From Desulfobaculum bizertense DSM 18034 (GTDB lineage: Bacteria > Desulfobacterota > Desulfovibrionia > Desulfovibrionales > Desulfovibrionaceae): a DNA stretch of 64,000 nt. The first letter of the stretch is position 1, and each line of letters opens with the position of its first letter. This document shows, piece after piece, positions 41,024-50,571 of the stretch. The notes under the pieces are model-generated. The model searched no databases and had not been told where the DNA came from. It saw only the letters and a list, made by a program, of their open reading frames with translations. The stretch spans positions 186,001 to 250,000 of the forward strand of contig NZ_FUYA01000003.1 of assembly GCF_900167065.1 (NCBI RefSeq), read 5' to 3'. Position numbers and translations under genes: made by a program.

Positions 41024-41596
41024 ATGCTCAGAGCCATGCACAAGCAGCGAATCCAGCTCCATCCCCAGCCAGCCTTTGATCTTGTCCGTTTTTTGGACTT
41101 TGCCGGTACCAGTGCCGACCGCATTCCAGAAGACGAGGCCTTTTTCCGTGAGGTCTGGGACCGCTGGCAAACACAGCTTGAGGCTCATGCCATCCGCACG
41201 CCTCAGGGCCGAATTCTTTTTGCATGGCTCGCCGAAGCCGTAGAAACAGAAATAGATACACTGTGGAACAGCAGCCCGCACACAGCCTATCTCCTTCACG
41301 TTCTTGCTCTTGATCTCATCATGAACGCCGCCTCGCAGCTTGTTCCACAAATCGCCAAACACGGCTGCGCACCAGTTCCGCACCCTCATCCCAGCATTGA
41401 GCACCACGCCAAAGAACTTGGTCTGCACATAGAAGACGGCTGCATTCTTTCCCGACGCTACGCAATGCTCACTCCCATGCCCTGGAATGGCGGCTGTGCA
41501 TCATGCGCACTTGCAGCAAACTGCCCGCGCAATACAACAGAAATGCAGCCTTCTGGTATGCCTAGCACAGAATTTCACTCTAAACATTCCTCATGA
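41024..41596 (+). CDS. Hypothetical protein with C-terminal cysteine cluster
   Basis: A 190-residue protein I do not recognise. Aromatic and acidic in the first half (FDLVRFLDFAG, FFREVWDRWQ), then His/Pro-rich HPHPSIEHH and a C-terminal CASCALAANCP (C-x2-C-x5-C), suggesting a bound metal. It starts 20 bp after the TPR gene and may be co-transcribed. The start is unclear: ATG 41024 and ATG 41036 both lack a good ribosome site. Confidence 0.6.
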   Translation: MLRAMHKQRIQLHPQPAFDLVRFLDFAGTSADRIPEDEAFFREVWDRWQTQLEAHAIRTPQGRILFAWLAEAVETEIDTLWNSSPHTAYLLHVLALDLIMNAASQLVPQIAKHGCAPVPHPHPSIEHHAKELGLHIEDGCILSRRYAMLTPMPWNGGCASCALAANCPRNTTEMQPSGMPSTEFHSKHSS

Positions 41597-41721
41597 CGCG
41601 CCGATAACACAGCCAAGATGGACAGGACACTGTCCTTTGTGCAGCTTTTTTTCTTTGCGGAAAGCGCCTGATATGGCATATCTATTGCTTGAATTGTAGA
41701 AAAAGCTGCACACCTGTCAAA

Positions 41722-41751
41722 TTGACAGCAGCCTGAACTACAGCATAATTT
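41722..41751 (+). promoter_or_regulatory. Sigma-70-type promoter of flgM
   Basis: TTGACA (41722-41727), 18-bp spacer, TAATTT (41746-41751). It points to flgM, whose start is 46 bp downstream. Confidence 0.6.
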
Positions 41752-41796
41752 GAGAGAAAGCGCCCAGACATGGACGCCCGCGAGAGGAGGAATGCC

Positions 41797-42090
41797 GTGA
41801 GCATTAAGGGAATTGGTCCGACAAGGACCTACGACCAAATTAAAATTATGGGAGAGCGCAACGAGTCTGCTCCCAATGTCAAGGAATCGTCAGAGCTGCA
41901 CGACGAAGTTTCTGTCAGCGGCAATGCCCGGCTTCTTTCTGCGGCCCGTGAGACCGCAGCCGAGCACTCTGGCATCCGTTCAGACAAGGTCGCCCAGCTC
42001 AAAGCTCAAGTCGCGGCCGGAACCTACGCACCTGACGGCAAAGTTGTTGCCGAAAAAATACTCTCCGAGGAACTCGACCTCTGGGAATAA
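41797..42090 (+). CDS. flgM: Anti-sigma-28 factor FlgM
   Basis: FlgM holds the flagellar sigma factor FliA inactive until the hook is complete and is then exported. The 97-residue protein has the C-terminal FlgM signature SDKVAQLKAQVAAGTYAPDGKVVAEKIL (in two parts, about residues 64-91) and an unstructured polar N-terminus. GTG 41797 follows GGAGGA at good spacing, so it is preferred over ATG 41770. It fits with a sigma-28-type promoter seen ahead of flaG in this window. A sigma-70-type promoter lies upstream. Confidence 0.88.
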   Translation: MSIKGIGPTRTYDQIKIMGERNESAPNVKESSELHDEVSVSGNARLLSAARETAAEHSGIRSDKVAQLKAQVAAGTYAPDGKVVAEKILSEELDLWE

Positions 42091-42103
42091 TATTTTCAGC
42101 CTC

Positions 42104-42140
42104 ATAGGGGTTTTGCCTGCGGGTGAAGCCCCCTTTTTTT
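42104..42140 (+). terminator. Terminator after flgM
   Basis: AGGGG (42106-42110) and CCCCC form the base of an imperfect hairpin enclosing TTTTGCCTGCGGGTGAAG, followed by seven T. It overlaps the end of the convergent receiver gene. Confidence 0.7.
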
Positions 42141-42525
42141 ATGCCTGCGCTCCATACAGCTTTTCAAAACGCTCCAGAAGTACATCCAAAGACATCAGGG
42201 GTTTGGTCAAAACATGGTCATCCCCAAGCCCCAGCTCGCTAAGTTCTGCTGGCAGCACATAGTCAGTTGAGCCAGTAAAAATACACAGCCTCAGCTGAGG
42301 ATTAATCTTGAGCGCCTGAATGATGAAGGCATTTCCATCCATCCCCGGCAGCCGCATGTCCACCGTGGCATAATCAACATGCCCCCGTTTCAAAATTTCC
42401 AGCCCGTCCTCACCACTTTCGGCAGTCAGCACCTCATAGCCGCTGTCTTCCATAAAGTCCGCAAGGGTCTCTCGAATGAGAGGCTCATCATCCACGATTA
42501 AGACTACAGGAAATTCCTGACTCAT
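42139..42525 (-). CDS. Single-domain response regulator
   Basis: A 128-residue receiver: VVLIVDDEPLIRETLADFMEDSG, YATVDMRLPGMDGN with the phospho-Asp, CIFTGST and VLTKPLMSLD with the Lys. It has no output domain. Its ATG overlaps the stop of the kinase gene upstream (ATGA at 42522-42525), so the kinase is its likely partner. FTGS in place of the usual (S/T)G-type turn is a mild variation. Confidence 0.9.
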   Translation of the reverse strand: MSQEFPVVLIVDDEPLIRETLADFMEDSGYEVLTAESGEDGLEILKRGHVDYATVDMRLPGMDGNAFIIQALKINPQLRLCIFTGSTDYVLPAELSELGLGDDHVLTKPLMSLDVLLERFEKLYGAQA

Positions 42526-45068
42526 TCCGCAGTACCTCCAACCGGGAGCTTGATTCGGAACGTTGTCCCTTTTCCGGGAACTGAATCGACCTCAATCTGA
42601 CCATTATGGTTCGTGCATACAATAAAGTACGACACGGACAGGCCAAGCCCTGTACCAGAACCAACAGGCTTTGTGGTAAAAAATGGCTCAAAGATGCGCT
42701 TGCGCACATCCTCTGGCATACCCGGCCCATTATCCGAGACCTCAATCACGGCATACTCTCCAGAAACAGAAGTCCTGAGCCACAACGTTGGCGTCTCCGG
42801 CGGAGAGTCCATTTCTGCCAAAGCCTGCGCAGCATTTTTCAAAAGATTCAGCAGGACCTGCTCAATTTCCGTCGAATTACACGGCACAACAGGCATCTCT
42901 GGTGAATAGTCCCGCACAATTTCAAGCTGCCGGAAATCAAATTTCTTTTTCAGGTCATAATCATTTGCGGCCAGCTCCAGCGTAGAATCAATAATGCCAT
43001 TAAAGTTGCACGATTCCACTGAGGCGGTATTGCGGCGACTAAATTCCAGCATATTCGCCACAATCCTTGCGGCACGGCTTCCAGCGTCATGGATGCCCTC
43101 AAGGTAGCCAGTCACACCGCGCTGGGTCAGATATTCATTCATCAGCTCCAGCCCAAGCCCAAGCGCCTCAGCCTTTTTCCTGTTCGCAGGGAGATCGGGA
43201 GCAATGCGTCGCTTTGCCCCCTCGGCACACTGCATAATAATACCCAGCGGATTGTTGATCTCGTGCGCCATTCCAGCAGCAAGCCCACCCACAGACAGCA
43301 TTTTTTCTGCCTGCACCATCACTTCCTCAATGCGGGTCTGCTCTGTCACGTCATCAACACGAATGACCGCTCCAGAAAAACCAATGCGCTCTTTGGGCAA
43401 AGGGTACACCGTCATATGCTCAAAGCGCACTTCGCCACCAATTGCCCGCTGCCTGCGGGGAACAAGCTGCACCCGGTGCTCCTGCAATGCTCTCAGCACC
43501 ACGTCCCTGTCCTGCTCAAAAAACGGAATTGCCCGCATCAGCTCTTTCCCAAGCAAAGGGCCACATCCATCTTCGCACAGTGACCCTGCTTCCCGGTTGA
43601 GCTGAATGATGCGCAGGTCATTGTCCACGGCAACAAGAGCGGATGGCATCGCGTCAATAATCGCCTGATGCAAGGCGCGAAGCTTTTCACGCTCCCCTTC
43701 GCTCTCTTTTCGGTCCGTAATATCTGTTTGCGTCCCTGCCATGCGAGTCGCACAGCCCTTTGCATCCTGAACACCGACTCCACGCACCAGAAGCCAGCGC
43801 CACGCGCCATCCCGGTGCTTCATTCGGTATTCCACTTCAAAATGCAAGGCAGCTCCTTCACGGCACAAGGTCGTTGACTCGTCCACCCGGTCCAGGTCAT
43901 CTGGATGAATGCGCGACGTCCATTCCTCAAGCCTGTTGGGCAACTCTGCGTCTGTGTATCCCAAAATTTCTTTCCAGCGCGGAGAAAAGTACACTTCGCC
44001 ACTCGCGGAATCCCAGTCCCAGATTCCATCGTTTGCCCCGCGGACAACGAGGCCATAGCGTTCATCACTCTCCCGCAGCTCCTGCTCAACTCTTCGGCGC
44101 TCATCCAGCTCTTTTTGCAGCTCTTTGGTACGCTCATCCACTCGCGATTTCAGCGTTCTGTTGATGACAAAAAAGACAGCCAGCACGCCCAGCACAATAA
44201 ACAGGACAAAGACCACAACACGTAAGGTCAGCGCCAGCCGTTCCGAGTTTCTGTCCAGCGCATACCAGCGGTTCATCAGCATTTCATGTTCTGCCGGGCT
44301 GACCATTTCCAGCCCTTTTTCCAGAATCGCCAAAAGTTCTGGCGCATCTTTGCGCACAGCCATTGAGTACTCAAGTTCCATGACGTCTTCGCCAACAAGC
44401 TTGAGTCCAGAAATACCTTCCTGTTCGATGGTGTATGAGGCCAGCGCAAGATTGACGACAAAAGCATCAAGGTCGCCGAAAGCAAGTTTTCTCATCCCTG
44501 AGCTGGCATTGCTGACTCCGACTACCTGAACCACGGAACCATACAGGGTTCGCACATATTCATCCACGGCATAGCCATTAATGACGCCAACCTTTTTCCC
44601 CGCAAGTTCATTCAGTGTTTTCACGTCAGGAGCTTCGCGCCGGGTCACAATGACGCAAGGGACTTTGACGTATGGTCTGGAAAACAAAAACTTGCCTTCC
44701 CGCTCCGGGGTCTTGTTCAGGATGCTAATGACATCAACCTTTCCCTCGCGAAGCCAGCCAAGCACCTTGTTCCAGTCGTCATCCGTCCGAAAAATCAGTT
44801 TGGTTCCAAGTTTTTGCCCCAGCATACGGACATAATCGGCCCCAAGCCCCGAGAATTCTCCCTGCTCATCACGGAATTCAAAAGGCGCAAACCCCGCGTC
44901 GTAGGCCACACGAATTCCCTGTGGTCTCTGTGCGAGCCACTGCCTTTCCTCTGGCGTAAGCTGCGTCTCATCCGTCTTCGGAGCCGCAGCAACAAAAGAG
45001 CTGCCAATGCACACAAGCACGAGCAGGAAAATACCAACACGCTTTCTTATCCACCGGACATCCACCAT
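42522..45068 (-). CDS. Sensor histidine kinase with periplasmic solute-binding domain and two PAS domains
   Basis: An 848-residue kinase: signal peptide/anchor ([18 protein letters not shown]), SBP_bac_3 sensor (about 32-260; [17 protein letters not shown]), membrane helix (about 280-305; [20 protein letters not shown]), PAS1 with PAC (about 335-455; [24 protein letters not shown]), PAS2 (about 470-585), HisKA with [15 protein letters not shown] (about 605-620) and HATPase_c with [21 protein letters not shown] and GSGTGLGLS. All catalytic motifs are present. ATG 45068 follows GGAGG. It forms a two-gene unit with the receiver at 42139. Confidence 0.92.
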   Translation of the reverse strand: MVDVRWIRKRVGIFLLVLVCIGSSFVAAAPKTDETQLTPEERQWLAQRPQGIRVAYDAGFAPFEFRDEQGEFSGLGADYVRMLGQKLGTKLIFRTDDDWNKVLGWLREGKVDVISILNKTPEREGKFLFSRPYVKVPCVIVTRREAPDVKTLNELAGKKVGVINGYAVDEYVRTLYGSVVQVVGVSNASSGMRKLAFGDLDAFVVNLALASYTIEQEGISGLKLVGEDVMELEYSMAVRKDAPELLAILEKGLEMVSPAEHEMLMNRWYALDRNSERLALTLRVVVFVLFIVLGVLAVFFVINRTLKSRVDERTKELQKELDERRRVEQELRESDERYGLVVRGANDGIWDWDSASGEVYFSPRWKEILGYTDAELPNRLEEWTSRIHPDDLDRVDESTTLCREGAALHFEVEYRMKHRDGAWRWLLVRGVGVQDAKGCATRMAGTQTDITDRKESEGEREKLRALHQAIIDAMPSALVAVDNDLRIIQLNREAGSLCEDGCGPLLGKELMRAIPFFEQDRDVVLRALQEHRVQLVPRRQRAIGGEVRFEHMTVYPLPKERIGFSGAVIRVDDVTEQTRIEEVMVQAEKMLSVGGLAAGMAHEINNPLGIIMQCAEGAKRRIAPDLPANRKKAEALGLGLELMNEYLTQRGVTGYLEGIHDAGSRAARIVANMLEFSRRNTASVESCNFNGIIDSTLELAANDYDLKKKFDFRQLEIVRDYSPEMPVVPCNSTEIEQVLLNLLKNAAQALAEMDSPPETPTLWLRTSVSGEYAVIEVSDNGPGMPEDVRKRIFEPFFTTKPVGSGTGLGLSVSYFIVCTNHNGQIEVDSVPGKGTTFRIKLPVGGTAE

Positions 45069-45458
45069 GACGGCCTCCAGTGCCCACACGTCAAACGGTC
45101 ATGACATTTCACCACATAGTTTCACATAAAAACAGATTTTGTCTACTTGGGTGGACTTTTCTTCGTACTCCATTTTGCGCGCAGCTCCGTTTTTCATCTT
45201 CTCACCCCTGAGCACTGATTCAGAGAGGTTTCCAAGACTTTTTTCTAACTACAGAAAATCCCCATCCCCCCGCTTTAATAATGGTTTTTTGACACAAAGC
45301 AGGCTCCTGTTAATGGAGTTTTCGCCTTGACAACTTTGAATAACGCTTCGTATATCTCTAAAACCTTGAAAAATATTACCCGCGGACATGCTTCCAGACC
45401 GCGGTGCGCCAAACCACTGCGGTCACCCAGAAATAATACATAGCAAAAGGGAGAGACC
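45069..45458. other. Intergenic region with the fusA2 promoter and leader inverted repeats
   Basis: Divergent spacer. On the plus strand TTGACA (45327-45332), an 18-bp spacer and TATATC (45351-45356) form a good sigma-70-type promoter for the EF-G-like gene. Two CCGCGG blocks (45380-45385, 45399-45404) can pair, and the second can also pair with CTGCGGT downstream, so the leader may fold. Nothing else is evident. Confidence 0.55.
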
Positions 45459-47504
45459 ATGTCGGATGCGCTTAAGAACCAAAGGACCTATGCACTTGTA
45501 GGACACGGCGGCTGCGGAAAGACCTCGGTCGCCGAGATGCTGCTACTTCAAACCGGCGCCATCAACCGCCTCGGGAAAATTGAAGAGGGCAATACTGCCC
45601 TTGACACTGAGCCTGAGGAAATCAAACGCCGCGGCTCAATTCAGCCTGCTTTCGCCCATTATTCTTGGGAAAAAAATCCTCACTTCCTTATCGACACCCC
45701 CGGCGACAACAATTTTATCGGTGATCTGCCATACCTGCTGCTCGCTTCTGATGCAGTTCTGTTCACCGTTGATGCTGTTGATGGCGCAAAACCCCTGACC
45801 AAAAGACTCTGGCAGGACGTCGAAAAGGCCCAGCTCCCGGCCATGATCTTTATCAACAAGATGGACCGGGACCGTGCAAACTTTGACTCCGCGTTCGACA
45901 GCCTCCAGTCTATGCTCGGCATTCGCCCCATCCTTCTCTACATGCCCATAGGTGAAAAAGAGAAGTTTCAGGGACTGGTGAATGTCATCTCCAAGCAGGC
46001 GTATTTTTTCCAGGATGACGGCTCGCTCAAAGAAGGCCCCGTCCCAGGCGACATGCTCGACACCGTCGAGATCATGCAGGAAACCATGATTGAAAACATC
46101 GCCGAAAGCGATGAAGACCTCATGGAAAAATACCTTGAAGAAGGCGAACTCTCTCTTGACGATATTCGTGACGGACTCCGAAAAGGCGTTCTCTCCCGCG
46201 AACTCGTTCCCGTAACCTGCGGCTCCGCCCTCAACAATCAGGGTGGACAGGTCGCCCTCGACCTTATTCAGAAACTTTTCCCCTCCCCTCTGGAGCATGC
46301 CGCGTGGCAAGGCGAAGAACAGGAACGCGAAAGCTCACCCGACGCCCCTGTCTCTGCCTTTATCTTAAAGACCACTGTGGACCCATTCTCTGGGCAACTC
46401 GCCCTCCTGCGTGTGCTCTCTGGTACGCTCACCAGTGACACCACGCTCCAGAACCCACAAAAAGACGACAAAGAGCGCATCGGCGCACTGCTCTCCCTTG
46501 TCGGCAAAAATCAGTCACCATTTGAAGGCACGGCCGGTCCCGGAAGCATCGTCGCCGTTGCCAAACTCAAGGAAGCAACAACAGGCGATACGCTCTGCGA
46601 CGCAAAAGAACCTTTCCGCGTCACTCCGCCTGAACTGCCTCCAACGCTTATGTCTTACGCTCTCGCCCCAGAAGACAAAGGCGACGAAGACAAAGCGTAT
46701 GCCGCCGTGCACAAGCTCCTCGCAGAAGATGTCTGCCTTTCCCTCACCCGCGATCAGGACACCGGCGACATTTTGATCTCTGGCATGGGCCAGATGCACA
46801 TCGAAACCGCTATTGAGCGCGCCATGCGGCGCGGTAAAACTAAAATTCAGCTGCAAACACCAAAAATTCCATATCGCGAAACCTTCAAGATGAATGCCGA
46901 CGTTCAGGGACGCCACAAAAAACAGTCCGGCGGCCGTGGTCAGTTCGGCGACTGCTTTATTCGTGTCGAGCCAACACCTCGCGGGACAGGCTATGAGTTC
47001 CTCGACGAAATCGTCGGCGGCGCCATCCCCCGTCAGTACATCCCCGCTGTCGACAAAGGTATTCAGGAAGCCGCCGTCCGTGGCGTGCTCGCTGGCTATC
47101 CCGTCGTCGACTTTAAGGTTCATCTCTATGATGGCTCCTATCACTCCGTCGACTCATCAGAAATGGCGTTCAAAATCGCAGGCTCTGTCGCCTTTAAAAA
47201 AGCCGCAGAAGAAGCAAAACCCGTGCTCCTTGAGCCTATCGTGACTGTCTCCGTCTTCGTCCCCGACGACTTCATGGGCGACGTCATCGGCGACCTCTCC
47301 AGCAGGCGCGGCAAGGTCCTTGGCTCTGACTCGCAGGGCGGCCTTACCGAAATCAAGGCGCACGTCCCAATGGAAGAAGTCCTTCAGTATGCCCCAGACC
47401 TCCGCTCCATGACCGGCGGACAGGGGACATTCACCATGAGCTTCGACCACTACGAAGAAGCTCCGCCGCAGGTCACTGAGCGCGTTGTGGCTGAAGCACA
47501 GTAA
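45459..47504 (+). CDS. fusA2: Elongation factor G-like GTPase (EF-G2 type)
   Basis: A 681-residue translational GTPase. The G domain shows ALVGHGGCGKTS (P-loop, residues 12-23) in place of the usual GHVDHGKTT, DTPGDNNF (G3) and INKMDRDRA (G4). Domain II, III, IV (QSGGRGQFGDCFIRVEPT) and V (IVTVSVFVPDDFMGDVIGDLSSRRG) follow in EF-G order. The altered P-loop and length match the EF-G-like paralogues, whose role is unclear; some EF-G2 proteins lack translocation activity. The canonical fusA is not in this window. ATG 45459 follows GGGAGAGA. It ends against inverted repeat copy C. Confidence 0.9.
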   Translation: MSDALKNQRTYALVGHGGCGKTSVAEMLLLQTGAINRLGKIEEGNTALDTEPEEIKRRGSIQPAFAHYSWEKNPHFLIDTPGDNNFIGDLPYLLLASDAVLFTVDAVDGAKPLTKRLWQDVEKAQLPAMIFINKMDRDRANFDSAFDSLQSMLGIRPILLYMPIGEKEKFQGLVNVISKQAYFFQDDGSLKEGPVPGDMLDTVEIMQETMIENIAESDEDLMEKYLEEGELSLDDIRDGLRKGVLSRELVPVTCGSALNNQGGQVALDLIQKLFPSPLEHAAWQGEEQERESSPDAPVSAFILKTTVDPFSGQLALLRVLSGTLTSDTTLQNPQKDDKERIGALLSLVGKNQSPFEGTAGPGSIVAVAKLKEATTGDTLCDAKEPFRVTPPELPPTLMSYALAPEDKGDEDKAYAAVHKLLAEDVCLSLTRDQDTGDILISGMGQMHIETAIERAMRRGKTKIQLQTPKIPYRETFKMNADVQGRHKKQSGGRGQFGDCFIRVEPTPRGTGYEFLDEIVGGAIPRQYIPAVDKGIQEAAVRGVLAGYPVVDFKVHLYDGSYHSVDSSEMAFKIAGSVAFKKAAEEAKPVLLEPIVTVSVFVPDDFMGDVIGDLSSRRGKVLGSDSQGGLTEIKAHVPMEEVLQYAPDLRSMTGGQGTFTMSFDHYEEAPPQVTERVVAEAQ

Positions 47505-47550
47505 GTAGAATAATTGTGGTGAAGGTGGTGTGGTGTGGGAGGGGGGAGTT

Positions 47551-47574
47551 ACGAGACGCTGTCTCGTGCTCTGC
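47551..47574. repeat. Terminal inverted repeat of copy C, left (plus-strand) end
   Basis: 24 bp starting ACGAGACGCTGTCTCGT, itself a palindrome with a GCT centre, then GCTCTGC. It is the exact reverse complement of 47933-47956. Confidence 0.9.
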
Positions 47575-47933
47575 CGGGGCCAGCCCCGGACCCCGCGTAA
47601 GGGAATGATTCCCTTACGTATCCTCATCGAGTTTATAAGCCGTGGAAGCTTCGCTTCCACGGCTTTTAAACTTGTTGGGCATAACGTCGAGAGCCTCTTT
47701 CTCTTTTGCGAGTTGCCACCATTTTCTTTCTGAACGCGAGCGTTCTGAAAGAAAATAAGTGCGGCAGAAAAAGGCAAAAGAACACGCGTTCGGGAAATGC
47801 CCACTAGCTTAAAAAAACAGGGCTGATGGAGAGGAAAGCAAAGCTTTCATCCCATTCAGCCCTGTTTTTTTGAGTGAAAGCGGGATTCCCAAGGGCCTCG
47901 TCCTTGGACGGGGTCAAGGGGTGCCGCCCCTTG
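47574..47933 (-). repeat. Composite hairpin repeat, copy C (inverted)
   Basis: Third copy, on the minus strand. In element order: H1 47933-47915, H2 47907-47889, H3 47871-47811 (CAGGGCTGA type, inner GAAAGC-TTT-GCTTTC), H4 47756-47721 (one mismatch), H5 47671-47631 (one mismatch, GAA cap), H6 47618-47596, H7 47589-47574. H7 reads CCGGGGC/GCCCCGG here, against TTGGGGGC/GCCCCCAA in the others, so both arms changed together. It lies between fusA2 and rnc, with H7 near the fusA2 stop. Confidence 0.93.
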
Positions 47934-47956
47934 CAGAGCACGAGACAGCGTCTCGT
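47933..47956. repeat. Terminal inverted repeat of copy C, right (plus-strand) end
   Basis: 24 bp ending GACAGCGTCTCGT, exact reverse complement of 47551-47574. Part of the same sequence (GTCTCGTGCTCTGC) is found left of copy A. Confidence 0.9.
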
Positions 47957-48222
47957 CCCCCACCACCCCCAAAGCCCTTGCAGGGTCACCCGAAAAAACC
48001 CGCATCATATAGACCTTTTTGACGCTTCCGCGTAAGAAAGAGATGCAAAAGCAACATTGACAAAGGTTCGGGCGAAAGCCTGCAAATGACATAAACAGAA
48101 AAAATAGCTTTTCACTTCGCGAGGATGCGACCGTATTCTTGTGGAAACAATCATTGCGGAATACCCGTCACACTCTGATGTTGACAGCTCGCGGCCGGGC
48201 GGGATGTTCCCTGGAGAAAAGA
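47957..48222. other. Intergenic region between repeat copy C and rnc
   Basis: GC-rich CCCCCACCACCCCC stretch up to about 47990, then 230 bp of ordinary sequence. TTGACA occurs at 48056-48061 and 48182-48187 but without a good -10. No RNA gene is recognised. Confidence 0.4.
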
Positions 48223-48924
48223 ATGACGCACGATTTGGACACACTTCAAAACAGTATTTCCCACCAATTCAAGGATGTTGCCCTCCTCGAAACAGCCCTC
48301 ACCCATAGTTCCTTTGCAAACGAGAACGGTGAAGACACAGAAGACAACGAACGCCTTGAATTTCTTGGCGATGCTGTTTTAGAACTCTCTAGCTCAGAAG
48401 TTCTGTTTGCCAAATTTCCACAGGCCCCTGAGGGCCAGCTCACGCGCCTGCGTGCTCAGCTGGTAAGCGAACCTGCACTTGCAGAAGTCGCACGGGAGCT
48501 GCACATTAACGAACTGCTGATGCTTGGTAAGGGAGAAGAGCGGCAAGGCGGAAGGGAGCGAAATTCACTGCTTTCTGACGCATTCGAGGCCATCCTTGGC
48601 GCAGTTTTCCTTGATGGTGGATATAGCGCAGCACAGCACGTTATCGGAACGGTGTTCGAAAGCAGATGGCCAGAGCACTGTGACGTAACGCGAGTGAAAG
48701 ACTCGAAGAGCAAGCTCCAGGAGCTGACGCAAAAGCTTTTTCGTGAGCGCCCGGTGTACACACTGAAAAGCTCAGCAGGGCCGGAACACGCGAAGATATT
48801 TAGTGTCGAAGTCAGCCTTCCGGACGGAACGGCTCTGGTAGCAGAAGGATCCAGCGTGAAAAAGGCAGAGCAAAATTCTGCATTAAACGCACTGAACTAC
48901 CTGAAAGAAAAGAAAAAAAAATAG
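48223..48924 (+). CDS. rnc: Ribonuclease III
   Basis: RNase III cleaves double-stranded RNA in rRNA and mRNA processing. The 233-residue enzyme has [11 protein letters not shown], the signature [14 protein letters not shown] near residues 43-56, [21 protein letters not shown] with the catalytic Glu/Asp near 110-128, and a C-terminal double-stranded-RNA-binding domain (about 158-230; [10 protein letters not shown] ... [15 protein letters not shown]). ATG 48223 follows GGAGAAA. It lies directly after the hairpin-rich copy C; transcripts from such elements would be possible substrates, but no link is shown. Confidence 0.97.
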   Translation: MTHDLDTLQNSISHQFKDVALLETALTHSSFANENGEDTEDNERLEFLGDAVLELSSSEVLFAKFPQAPEGQLTRLRAQLVSEPALAEVARELHINELLMLGKGEERQGGRERNSLLSDAFEAILGAVFLDGGYSAAQHVIGTVFESRWPEHCDVTRVKDSKSKLQELTQKLFRERPVYTLKSSAGPEHAKIFSVEVSLPDGTALVAEGSSVKKAEQNSALNALNYLKEKKKK

Positions 48925-48931
48925 TTCTATA

Positions 48932-48982
48932 AAAAAAGATATGCCGGGGGACAGTACTGTCCTCCGGCACATATCTTTTATC
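48932..48982. terminator. Bidirectional terminator between rnc and the flagellin gene
   Basis: A ~20-bp near-perfect stem (AAAGATATGCCGGGGGACAG on the left arm) with flanking A and T runs serves both convergent genes. Confidence 0.92.
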
Positions 48983-49024
48983 CGGCAAAAGCTGGGTAAA
49001 AGCCCTCCTCTACCGGCATTATCT

Positions 49025-49882
49025 CTACTGCTGGATAAGCTGCATAGCCATCTGCGGCAGGCTGTTTGCCTGAGAAAGCATGGCAACTGCAGACTTCGTC
49101 TTAATCTGGTTTCGGACAAACTCAGTCATCTCGGTTGCTACGTCAACGTCAGAGATACGGGACTCTGCTGAGGACATATTCTCAGACTGAATTTCCAGAT
49201 TGGAAATAGTTGCTTCCAAACGATTCTGAAGGGCGCCGAGGTCAGCTCGGATGTTGTCCTTGGAAACGATTGCCTTGTCGATCTGCTCAAGAGCGCTTGC
49301 TGCCTTGTCCTGAGTCTCGATGCTCTTGCCGGGGTCAGCAGCTGCTGCGCTACCCAGACCAAAAGCACTGGCAGTCGTGGTGCCAATCTTGATGGAATAG
49401 TAGTCTTCCTTGGAGCTGTTGCCAGTACCAAAGTGAATCTTCATACCCTTATCGCTCAGGTTACCGTTCAGCAGGTGTACCTGGTTGAAGTCGGTAGCAT
49501 TGGAAATACGAGTGATTTCGGATGCCATTGCCTGATACTCAGAGTTCAGGATCTTACGCTGTTCATCGTTGTAGGTACCGGTTGCGGCCTGTTCAGCCAG
49601 CTCTTTCATACGAATAAGCTTCTCGTCGATAACCTGCAAAGCGCCGTCAGCGGTCTGCACCATGGAAATAGCGTCGTTTGCGTTACGAACACCCTGGTTC
49701 AGGGTTGCAACGTCGGAGCGCATAAGCTCACGAATAGCCAGACCAGCAGCGTCATCAGCTGCGGTACCAACACGAAGACCGGAAGACAGGCGGCGGGTGG
49801 AGCGGCTCAGATCGCCGTAGCTCTCGTTAAGGTTACGGGAAGCGTTCATGGACATCAGATTGTGATTAATTACTAAAGACAT
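49025..49882 (-). CDS. Flagellin
   Basis: The filament subunit, 285 residues. N-terminal D0/D1 (MSLVINHNLMSMNASRNL, STRRLSSGLRVGTAADDAAGLAI) and C-terminal D1/D0 (RADLGALQNRLEATISNL, ISDVDVATEMTEFVRNQI, AMLSQANSLPQMAMQLIQ) are strongly conserved, with a short central domain (about 160-200). ATG 49882 follows AAGGAGG. A sigma-54-type promoter lies upstream. It is divergent from flaG. Glycosyltransferase genes elsewhere in the window could modify it, but this is conjecture. Confidence 0.97.
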   Translation of the reverse strand: MSLVINHNLMSMNASRNLNESYGDLSRSTRRLSSGLRVGTAADDAAGLAIRELMRSDVATLNQGVRNANDAISMVQTADGALQVIDEKLIRMKELAEQAATGTYNDEQRKILNSEYQAMASEITRISNATDFNQVHLLNGNLSDKGMKIHFGTGNSSKEDYYSIKIGTTTASAFGLGSAAAADPGKSIETQDKAASALEQIDKAIVSKDNIRADLGALQNRLEATISNLEIQSENMSSAESRISDVDVATEMTEFVRNQIKTKSAVAMLSQANSLPQMAMQLIQQ

Positions 49883-49917
49883 TTCAAAACCTCCTTGTTC
49901 TGACTTGCCAAGAGTAA

Positions 49918-49933
49918 AGCAGTCTGCGTGCCA
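49918..49933 (-). promoter_or_regulatory. Sigma-54-type promoter of the flagellin gene
   Basis: On the minus strand TGGCACGCAGACTGCT has the -24 GG and -12 GC exactly 10 bp apart, close to the TGGCACG-N4-TTGC consensus. The flagellin start is about 35 bp downstream. Confidence 0.75.
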
Positions 49934-50108
49934 AAACTTTTTTATTCAATATTTACAAACACTTAACTTTTTGAACATTCAGCTTTTCACCTCTTTTGGC
50001 CCTTTTCTGGAGCTTTTTTCCCGGCAAAAGGCAACCCGCCATAAAAAACAGGTCACGAAGCAAGCAAAGTTTTCCCACCCTCAGACAGAAAAGATTTCTC
50101 CTCAGCCC

Positions 50109-50135
50109 TAAGCTCTTTTGCAGCCCATCCGATAA
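50109..50135 (+). promoter_or_regulatory. Sigma-28 (FliA)-type promoter of flaG
   Basis: TAAG (50109-50112), 15-bp spacer, TCCGATAA (50128-50135), close to TAAA-N15-GCCGATAA. The flaG start lies 49 bp downstream. Confidence 0.75.
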
Positions 50136-50183
50136 AGAAAATGTGCGACATTTTTCCGCCCCATTCGGGGAAGGAGGTGGAGT

Positions 50184-50552
50184 ATGCTTTTTGATGGTAT
50201 CCCACTCCACACAGCGAACCAGTTTGGAACAGGAACGGCACGGATAGAGGCTCCGGAGAACACACAGCGCGAGCAGCGCCATTCTTCGCAGCATCAAAAC
50301 CTGCATGATCAGCATACCGGCAGACACGAGGCAGGCGGTCTGGGGCAGATACTGACCCCTGTGGAAAATTTTGCCGAGAGCTTTGGTCTCAAGATGCAGT
50401 TCCGTGTGGATGACGAATCAGGAAAGGTACAGGTGCGGATTTTGGACAATCAGGGTGAGCAGATCCTGCGAGAGGTTCCATCTGATGCAATTCTGGAGTT
50501 GGCAGCAGCCATAAAGAACTCCACCAATTCTGTTTTTCATTCCGTTGCATAA
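50184..50552 (+). CDS. flaG: FlaG family flagellar protein
   Basis: FlaG proteins affect filament length. The 122-residue protein has a polar, His/Gln-rich N-terminus and a conserved C-terminal half, LKMQFRVDDESGKVQVRILD and REVPSDAILELAAAI, which is the FlaG fold. ATG 50184 follows GGAAGGAGG. It is divergent from the flagellin gene and has its own sigma-28-type promoter, so FlgM in this window would restrain it. Confidence 0.9.
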   Translation: MLFDGIPLHTANQFGTGTARIEAPENTQREQRHSSQHQNLHDQHTGRHEAGGLGQILTPVENFAESFGLKMQFRVDDESGKVQVRILDNQGEQILREVPSDAILELAAAIKNSTNSVFHSVA

Positions 50553-50571
50553 ACGCGAAAGACACTTCAAA

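Noticed and set aside
48056-48187. Promoters for rnc at the two TTGACA sequences
   Set aside because: Neither is followed at 16-18 bp by a credible -10 hexamer.
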